A stretch of DNA of 64,000 nucleotides from an uncultured Flavobacterium sp. (lineage in GTDB: Bacteria; Bacteroidota; Bacteroidia; Flavobacteriales; Flavobacteriaceae): positions 124,001 through 188,000 of the forward strand of contig CALTVC010000003.1 in NCBI GenBank assembly GCA_943912855.1. Reading direction: 5' to 3'. The notes beneath the pieces were generated by a model. The model was not told the origin of the DNA, did no database searches, and saw only the letters and a list, made by a program, of their open reading frames with translations. This document shows positions 58,926-64,000 of this stretch, piece by piece (within the stretch, counting starts at the first letter, position 1; each line of letters begins with the position of its first letter). The translations under genes and the position numbers were made by a program.

Positions 58926-59540
58926 TTATTTTGGCTCGCCAGAGGTTTTCTTCCCCTCCTGCTGTTCCCTCACCGCTGCATAATACGCCGCCCTGCTAAG
59001 TGGCTCGTATTCTTCGGTTTCACCGAGAAGAACCAGCTTATCGTTTTGAGCCTTACGGAAGCTGAAGTGTGCCAGGTTACCTGTGCGGGTGCATACGGCA
59101 TGTACTTTGGTTACATATTCGGCGGTAGCCATAAGTGCGGGCATAGGGCCAAATGGGTTGCCTTTAAAATCCATATCAAGTCCGGCTACAATAACACGGA
59201 TGCCGTTATTGGCCAGGTCGTTGCACACGGCTACAATTTCATCGTCGAAGAACTGAGCTTCGTCTATGCCTACCACTTCACAATCCTGCGCCAGCAGGCG
59301 TATCATGGCAGCCGACTCCACAGGAGTACTGCGAATTTCGTTACTATCGTGCGATACCACCATTTCGTCGTGGTAACGGGTGTCTATGGCGGGCTTAAAA
59401 ATTTCCACCCTTTGTTTTGCAAACTGCGCGCGTTTCAGCCTGCGTATCAGTTCTTCGGTTTTGCCCGAAAACATTGACCCGCAGATGACCTCTATCCACC
59501 CGAATTGCTCTTTATGATTTACTGTATTTTCAAGAAACAT
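58926..59540 (-). CDS. tdk: thymidine kinase (TK1-type)
   Basis: A 204-aa kinase phosphorylating thymidine with ATP. P-loop ICGSMFSGKTEELIRRLKRA (residues 19-38), DEAQFFDDEIV lid (near 93-103) with Glu as base, AGLDMDFKGNPFGPM (near 119-133), and the thymidine-binding YEPLSRAAYYA segment. The zinc site of TK1 is mostly lost: VCTRTGN keeps one Cys and the second Cys pair reads SRAAYY. This seems common in Flavobacteria. Possibly monocistronic. Confidence 0.95.
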   Translation of the reverse strand: MFLENTVNHKEQFGWIEVICGSMFSGKTEELIRRLKRAQFAKQRVEIFKPAIDTRYHDEMVVSHDSNEIRSTPVESAAMIRLLAQDCEVVGIDEAQFFDDEIVAVCNDLANNGIRVIVAGLDMDFKGNPFGPMPALMATAEYVTKVHAVCTRTGNLAHFSFRKAQNDKLVLLGETEEYEPLSRAAYYAAVREQQEGKKTSGEPK

Positions 59541-59642
59541 TTTATATCCTCAGCCTGTAAAAAACAGAAATGTTTTGCGTTACTTTGTAATGAACAAAAA
59601 TATTAAAAAAGTAGCGCTACACGCCTTATTATCCTAAAAGTT

Positions 59643-61277
59643 ATGAAGAAAAAGCTCGAAGCCGAACTTATAAGCATTGCGCACCGCATACTAAAACTTA
59701 AAAACAGAGCCGAACTGGAACAGCTTCAGGAGGAAACGCTGAAATTGTACGAAAAACTGTCGGTACTGAAATTTGTAGAGGATAATTTTAACGACGTAAA
59801 GCCTACGATAGGCTTTGCCATAGCAGAGGAAAAGCTGGAGGAAATTTATAACCAAACGACTCAATCTCAAAAAGAGGAAATTGAGGAGGTTATAGAGGAA
59901 ACTCCTTCTGAAGATACAGAAGCACCTTCGTCGGAAATAAAAGCTGAAGAAACAACCGAAGCCGAAAGCAAAGAGGAAACAGCGCCGGAAGTAACCGAAG
60001 AAACTGAAACTCAAACTTCGGTTTCTGAAGAAGTGGTTGCACCCGAGGAAGAAGCCGAAGTGGCTGAACCTGCCCAGGAAAAAACAGAGCAGGCGCAAGA
60101 ACCCGTTGCCGAAGAAAAAGAAGAAGATACTACCAACGCTGAAGTAGCAGTATCTGAAGAAAATACTACAGAAGAAGCAACTGCTATTGCACCTGAAACG
60201 GAAGAAACCACCGAAACAGAAATAGCTGAACCTGCAGCAACCACTGAGAAAACTACTCCTGAAGTAACCGAAGAAAAGGAAGAAGAAAAACCTGCTGCTG
60301 AAACCGAGCCTGTAAAGCACCTTGCAGAACAGCCCGTAACCCACCACAGGGAAGAAATTACGGCTGAAGTTGGGCTGCACGAAGACGAGCAACAACCAAT
60401 AACCGAAATCCCTGAGATGCCAGAAGTTGGCGCATTGCCTGAAACTTCGGGTGAGGATACAGAGAATGGTACCGGCGAAGGCATAGACATACCTACAGGC
60501 GAACCCGCCGTATCTCAGGAGGAAGCTGTAATTATCGAAGAAACTACCGGAACTGAAATAAACTTTGAACGCAAAGATCCTGCTAAGCAACGCGAAATTG
60601 TGTTTGAGGATTTCAGTAAATTCATAGAGCCTGAGTTTGTTAAGAAAACAGACGAAGCCGAAAAAGCACCAGAAACGCCATCTGCGCCAGCCACTCTTGC
60701 ACCTTCGTTTGACGACTGGATGAACTGGGAACCTAAAAAAGATGATGCCCCTGTAACAGAAACTCCAAAAGAGGAACCCAAACCGGTTAACCCGCTGGAC
60801 GACTGGATGAACTGGGAGCCATCTAAATCGGCTCTTGAATCAAAACCGACTGAACCTGAGTTGCCAAAAGAAGCACCGAAAGCCGAACCTGTTGTAGACG
60901 ACTGGAGAAATTGGGAACCATCTAAACCTGCACAACCTGAGCCTGTAAAAGAGGAACCTAAGGCTGAACCAGCCCCTTCGTTTACACAAAAAGCTCCGGA
61001 AGCTGAGCCTGCAAAACCTGTAGCGCCACGATACAGCGATACGTTTGTCCGCGCCATGAGCCTGGGACTAAACGACCGCATAGCATTTGAAAAACATCTT
61101 TTTGGTGGAAGCAGCGAAGACCTGAACCGAGTGGTGTCGCAAATAAATACGCTGAACTCGTTTGAGGAAGCACAGGATTTTATAACCGACCTTGTAAAAC
61201 CCGATTATAACAACTGGAACGGCAAGGAAGAATATGAAGCCCGCTTTATGGAGCTGGTAGAGAAAAAATTCAGGTAA
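59643..61277 (+). CDS. long acidic repeat protein with DDWxNWEP motifs
   Basis: A 544-aa protein: a basic helical N-terminal domain (1-70, KKLEAELISIAHRILKLKNRAELEQLQEETLKLYEKLSV), a very long Glu/Thr/Ala/Pro-rich low-complexity centre (about 75-330), three copies of DDW(M/R)NWEP (near 359, 384 and 420), and a compact C-terminal domain (about 464-544) with SDTFVRAMSLGLNDRIAFEKHLFGGSSEDLNRV. No signal peptide. I do not know the family. It abuts rsmI with no gap and follows tdk, an arrangement I recall from other Flavobacteria. The repeats look like short linear binding motifs. Confidence 0.7.
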   Translation: MKKKLEAELISIAHRILKLKNRAELEQLQEETLKLYEKLSVLKFVEDNFNDVKPTIGFAIAEEKLEEIYNQTTQSQKEEIEEVIEETPSEDTEAPSSEIKAEETTEAESKEETAPEVTEETETQTSVSEEVVAPEEEAEVAEPAQEKTEQAQEPVAEEKEEDTTNAEVAVSEENTTEEATAIAPETEETTETEIAEPAATTEKTTPEVTEEKEEEKPAAETEPVKHLAEQPVTHHREEITAEVGLHEDEQQPITEIPEMPEVGALPETSGEDTENGTGEGIDIPTGEPAVSQEEAVIIEETTGTEINFERKDPAKQREIVFEDFSKFIEPEFVKKTDEAEKAPETPSAPATLAPSFDDWMNWEPKKDDAPVTETPKEEPKPVNPLDDWMNWEPSKSALESKPTEPELPKEAPKAEPVVDDWRNWEPSKPAQPEPVKEEPKAEPAPSFTQKAPEAEPAKPVAPRYSDTFVRAMSLGLNDRIAFEKHLFGGSSEDLNRVVSQINTLNSFEEAQDFITDLVKPDYNNWNGKEEYEARFMELVEKKFR

Positions 61278-61988
61278 ATGAGTAAACTGTATATTGTACC
61301 TACTCCCATAGGTAACCTGGAAGACATGACGTTTCGTGCCATTAAGGTACTTAAGGAGGTAAACCTCATCCTTGCCGAAGACACCCGAAACAGCGCCAAA
61401 TTGCTAAAGCATTTTGAGATAGGTACCCACATGATAAGCCACCACATGCACAACGAGCATAAAACGGTGGAAAGCATTATACAACGCCTAAAGGGCGGCG
61501 ATACCGTAGCCCTGATAAGCGACGCGGGTACGCCTGCCATATCTGACCCCGGGTTTTTACTTACCCGTGCCTGTGTGGAAAACGGCATAGCGGTAGAGTG
61601 CCTGCCCGGCGCTACGGCCTTCGTACCTGCTTTGGTTAATAGCGGCTTACCTAACGATAAGTTTGTCTTTGAGGGTTTTTTACCCGACAAAAAAGGCAGG
61701 CAAACCCGTTTTTTGGCTTTAGCCGAAGAAACCCGTACCATGATATTTTACGTTTCGCCACACAAGCTGGTAAAGACATTGGGCGAGTTTATACAGTATT
61801 TTGGTGTGGAGAGACAGGTGTCTGTTTCTCGTGAGTTGAGTAAACTGCACGAAGAAACCGTACGTGGTACTGCTACCGAAGTACTCGATCATTTCACCAA
61901 AAAAGAACCTAAGGGAGAGATTGTGGTTATTGTAGGCGGTGCTGTAGTAGAGAAGAAAAAGAAAAAAGAAGACAGGGAGGAAGAATAA
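61278..61988 (+). CDS. rsmI: 16S rRNA 2'-O-ribose C1402 methyltransferase
   Basis: A 236-aa SAM-dependent methyltransferase of the tetrapyrrole-methylase fold, acting on C1402 of 16S rRNA. Signatures: YIVPTPIGNLEDMTFRAIKVL (residues 4-24), ILAEDTRNSAKLLKHF (near 32-47), LISDAGTPAISDPGFLL (near 80-96), LPGATAFVPALVNSGLPNDKFVFEGFLP (near 113-140) and the C-terminal KGEIVVIVGG. It ends in a lysine/glutamate-rich tail. The ATG follows the upstream stop with no gap, so it is translationally coupled to the acidic protein. Confidence 0.95.
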   Translation: MSKLYIVPTPIGNLEDMTFRAIKVLKEVNLILAEDTRNSAKLLKHFEIGTHMISHHMHNEHKTVESIIQRLKGGDTVALISDAGTPAISDPGFLLTRACVENGIAVECLPGATAFVPALVNSGLPNDKFVFEGFLPDKKGRQTRFLALAEETRTMIFYVSPHKLVKTLGEFIQYFGVERQVSVSRELSKLHEETVRGTATEVLDHFTKKEPKGEIVVIVGGAVVEKKKKKEDREEE

Positions 61989-62023
61989 CTCCCTTGATTT
62001 TCTACATAATACACAAACGTTCG

Positions 62024-62103
62024 GTCATCTTGAGGCACGAAGCGATCTAAAACTTTACAATTTTCATTAGATCGCCACGCTCCGTACCTCCGCTCGCGAT
62101 GAC
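62024..62103. repeat. dispersed intergenic inverted repeat (REP-like), plus a half copy nearby
   Basis: GTCATCTTGAGGCACGAAG, CGATCTA on the left; TAGATCGCCACGCTCCGTA, CCTCCGCTCGCGATGAC on the right, forming a long imperfect hairpin. The CAT..GAGG.ACGAAGC.ATCT arms resemble a repeat found in many Bacteroidota and other bacteria. A half copy (CATTGCGAGCAAAGGGTGC and AATCTC) lies at 62150-62175. The 230-bp gap holds no gene. Confidence 0.6.
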
Positions 62104-62218
62104 GTACAAAATGGGATATAAGTTAGCAATGCTTTTCTTCAACTCTTTTCATTGCGAGCAAAGGGTGCAATCTCATAAAATACCAGGGTTAAATTAAATG
62201 TCCAAAACCTAACCAACT

Positions 62219-63034
62219 ATGAAAATACTTGTTCTCTTAGTATTATCAGCAACCTTATTATCCTGCAATAAAAAAGACTCTCAACCCGAGAGCAATATGC
62301 AGGATACAACCGCGACCAGCAATATCTCAACTCCTATTGAAAGCGAAACTGAAGCAGATACCATTAGCTATGATACCATAGTTGTCCCAAATAAAAATGA
62401 AGCTGATTATGCTGTGAAAATACTTAGCGAAGGTTTTTTTCATGGCGATGAAGTATGGGATTATGCGGCAGACATGAAATGGTTTGGACTGTTTAGTGGC
62501 AAAGACGGTTACTACATAGCCAATACAGAAATTACCGTAAAAAACGTAAATGACCCCGTATTAGACGAAACTGAAAACGACAAAACAGGCAAAGAAGTAA
62601 AAGCTTCTGTAAAGGATACTGCTTTAGTATTGATTTCAGGCAGTGAATTTATTACACCACATAAAGTCCAGAGTTTCGCTCCAAAGAAAACAGAATTATT
62701 ACCTAACGAAAAGGTAGAATTCAGTTTTAAAGGAAAGAACTATCGCATCTATGCCAAAAGCAAGGACTACAGCCACGGAAAAGAAATTGTAAACTATAAG
62801 CTTTACATTACTGACGGAACGGCAACTACATTACTCACAGCACTACCACAGTTTGACGACACTATGGTGCAAATACTGTTTATAGGCGACATAGATGGCG
62901 ATGACATACCTGATTTGCTATTGGACAACACATCGCACTATAACGTTAGTTCACCTACGCTGTATCTTTCTAAACCTGCCGATGAAAAAGAACTTGTAAA
63001 ACCCGTAAGCATCCACACCTCTGTAGGTTGCTGA
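62219..63034 (+). CDS. lipoprotein of unknown function
   Basis: A 271-aa lipoprotein (lipobox LLSC, Cys16), with a Ser/Thr/Asn-rich linker (about 20-45), then a beta-rich domain; FIGDIDGDDIPDLLLDNTSHYN near residue 225 matches the acidic Ca2+-binding loop style of FG-GAP/VCBS repeats. No named family recognised. It is 15 bp ahead of the Crp-family regulator in the same direction, so the two may be co-transcribed. Confidence 0.65.
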   Translation: MKILVLLVLSATLLSCNKKDSQPESNMQDTTATSNISTPIESETEADTISYDTIVVPNKNEADYAVKILSEGFFHGDEVWDYAADMKWFGLFSGKDGYYIANTEITVKNVNDPVLDETENDKTGKEVKASVKDTALVLISGSEFITPHKVQSFAPKKTELLPNEKVEFSFKGKNYRIYAKSKDYSHGKEIVNYKLYITDGTATTLLTALPQFDDTMVQILFIGDIDGDDIPDLLLDNTSHYNVSSPTLYLSKPADEKELVKPVSIHTSVGC

Positions 63035-63049
63035 CAAACACAACACCTA

Positions 63050-63625
63050 ATGCCCGAAACCTTTAAACAACACCTGCAAAAATTCACATCGATAAACGAT
63101 GAAGATTACCCTAAAATACTCGAATATTTTGAGGTGCTTGCAGTGGGCAAAAAGGAGAACCTGCTCACAGCGGGGCAGTTGTGCAACAGGCATTTTTTTG
63201 TAGCCCGGGGTTGCCTGCGCAAGTTTTTCATTACCGACAAAGGCACCGAACAAACTACCGAATTCGCCATAGAAAACTGGTGGCTTACCGATAACATTGC
63301 TTACGAACGCCAGCTCCCTACAGACTTCTATATTCAGGCAGTGGAAAAAAGCGAGGTACTCGCCATAACCCATGACAGGCAGGAAGCCCTGCTGCGTGAT
63401 TTTCCGCAAATGGAACGTTACTTCAGGTTTGTGTACCAGCGGGCGTACGCGGCTTCGCAAATGCGCATTAAGTACCTGTATGACTATTCCAGGGAGGAAC
63501 TGTATTTTCATTTTGTAGAAAAACATCCCGATTTTGTGCAGCGTGTACCGCAATACCTCATGGCTTCATTTCTTGGTTTCACACCAGAATACCTGAGTGA
63601 AATTCGCGCCAAAAAGCGTTCTTAA
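63050..63625 (+). CDS. Crp/Fnr-family transcriptional regulator
   Basis: A 191-aa regulator: N-terminal cyclic-nucleotide-binding-like beta-roll (about 15-120, LTAGQLCNRHFFVARGCLRKFFI, TTEFAIENWWLTDNIAYERQLPTDFYIQAVEKSEVLAI) and a short C-terminal DNA-binding part (YFHFVEKHPDFVQRVPQYLMASFLGFTPEYLSEIRAK). In Bacteroidota such proteins rarely bind cAMP; the effector is unknown. The CMD-like gene lies 74 bp downstream in the same direction and is a possible target. Confidence 0.85.
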   Translation: MPETFKQHLQKFTSINDEDYPKILEYFEVLAVGKKENLLTAGQLCNRHFFVARGCLRKFFITDKGTEQTTEFAIENWWLTDNIAYERQLPTDFYIQAVEKSEVLAITHDRQEALLRDFPQMERYFRFVYQRAYAASQMRIKYLYDYSREELYFHFVEKHPDFVQRVPQYLMASFLGFTPEYLSEIRAKKRS

Positions 63626-63699
63626 ACCGGTTTAAGTTTTTTGAGGAAGTGTATACTCACCTTTGTACTGTAATTAATAACACATAAAATTATAGTATC

Positions 63700-64000
63700 A
63701 TGGAAAAGCGAATCAACATCATCGAAACCCTGCCACAAGTTACCAAAGCCCTTTATACCCTTTCGGGAGTTATAGAAAACTCGGCACTTACCAAAACACA
63801 TAAAGAACTGCTTAAAATCCGCGCATCGCAAATAAACGGTTGTGCGTTTTGTATAGACATGCACACTAAAGACGCCCTGAAATATGGCGAAACCCAGCAA
63901 CGTATTTTCCTGCTTAATGCATGGCGTGAAACGTCATTGTTTACTAGTGAGGAAAAAGCCGTGCTTGCCATAGCCGAAGAAGTTACCCTTATCAGCACTC
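63700..64000 (+). CDS. carboxymuconolactone decarboxylase/AhpD-like protein, 5' part (cut by window edge)
   Basis: 100 codons are visible: MEKRINIIETLPQVTKALYTLSGVIENSALTK..., then LKIRASQINGCAFCIDMHTKDALKYGETQQRIFLLNAWRET. The CxxC of GCAFCIDMH (residues about 48-51) with a downstream His is the AhpD-type peroxidase/disulfide active site of the CMD family. The 3' end runs out of the window. It probably takes part in peroxide or thiol stress defence. Confidence 0.85.
   Translation, partial: MEKRINIIETLPQVTKALYTLSGVIENSALTKTHKELLKIRASQINGCAFCIDMHTKDALKYGETQQRIFLLNAWRETSLFTSEEKAVLAIAEEVTLIST

Noticed and set aside
59691..60590. 299-codon minus-strand frame rich in Phe, Ser and Arg
   Set aside because: It is the complement of the Glu-rich centre of the acidic protein (GAA/GAG become TTC/CTC).

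Overview
The window looks like chromosomal DNA of a Bacteroidota bacterium, most likely a Flavobacteriaceae member close to Flavobacterium. The evidence is three giant exported proteins with type IX secretion (T9SS) C-terminal signals (two gliding/CHU_C type B, one Por type A), promoters of the TTTG / TAnnTTTG type, a MurF-alanine racemase fusion, a TonB-dependent receptor with a carboxypeptidase-like N-terminal domain, a UbiA-type geranylgeranyltransferase, and many Cys-anchored lipoproteins. I see no phage structural genes, transposase, rRNA or CRISPR array.

Layout. 1-4.5 kb (minus strand): LytS/LytTR-type two-component pair (regulator cut by the window edge), rhodanese lipoprotein, alpha/beta hydrolase, GNAT, pirin and a ring-cleaving dioxygenase-like VOC protein. 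4.6-5.2 kb: two tiny lipoproteins. 5.4-21.6 kb: three giant T9SS-secreted surface proteins; the first two carry near-identical tandem repeats (8 x 237 bp and 7 x 231 bp). 21.7-23.3 kb: a TetR-SDR cassette bounded by two copies of one terminator. 23.3-29.6 kb: Na+/H+ antiporter, cupin, VOC protein with a divergent HxlR regulator and a palindromic operator candidate, a membrane AraC regulator, a small beta-barrel protein and a serine beta-lactamase-like lipoprotein. 29.7-30.5 kb: a metallophosphoesterase bounded by inverted copies of one hairpin, next to tRNA-Ala(GGC). 30.6-32.9 kb: 2OG-Fe(II) oxygenase, QueD/PTPS, LpxH. 33.0-36.7 kb: His-rich exported protein, TonB-dependent receptor and lipoprotein, probably a metal-uptake locus. 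36.9-47.9 kb: DoxX-like protein, prolyl oligopeptidase, an LpxR-like/MtgA pair, RecJ, a pseudouridine synthase, UbiA, DUF4397 lipoprotein and several unknowns.

48.1-52.5 kb is the most interesting part: a Nudix-winged-helix regulator (NrtR type), a short divergent PRPP-synthetase-like protein, a NADAR protein, a nicotinamide phosphoribosyltransferase-like protein and a DUF4291 protein, all in one direction. Related sequence elements overlap the promoter regions of the regulator and of the synthetase gene. I read this as an NAD+/ADP-ribose salvage module, possibly able to rebuild NAD+ from ADP-ribose plus nicotinamide, similar in composition to the phage NARP1 pathway plus an ADP-ribosyl hydrolase.

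52.5-64 kb: TspO, Asd, MscL, an unknown beta-propeller-like protein, MurF-Alr with a ParE-type toxin-antitoxin pair fused tightly to its start, thymidine kinase, an acidic repeat protein, RsmI, an unknown lipoprotein, a Crp-family regulator and the start of an AhpD/CMD-family gene. All calls come from reading the sequence; no database search was run.
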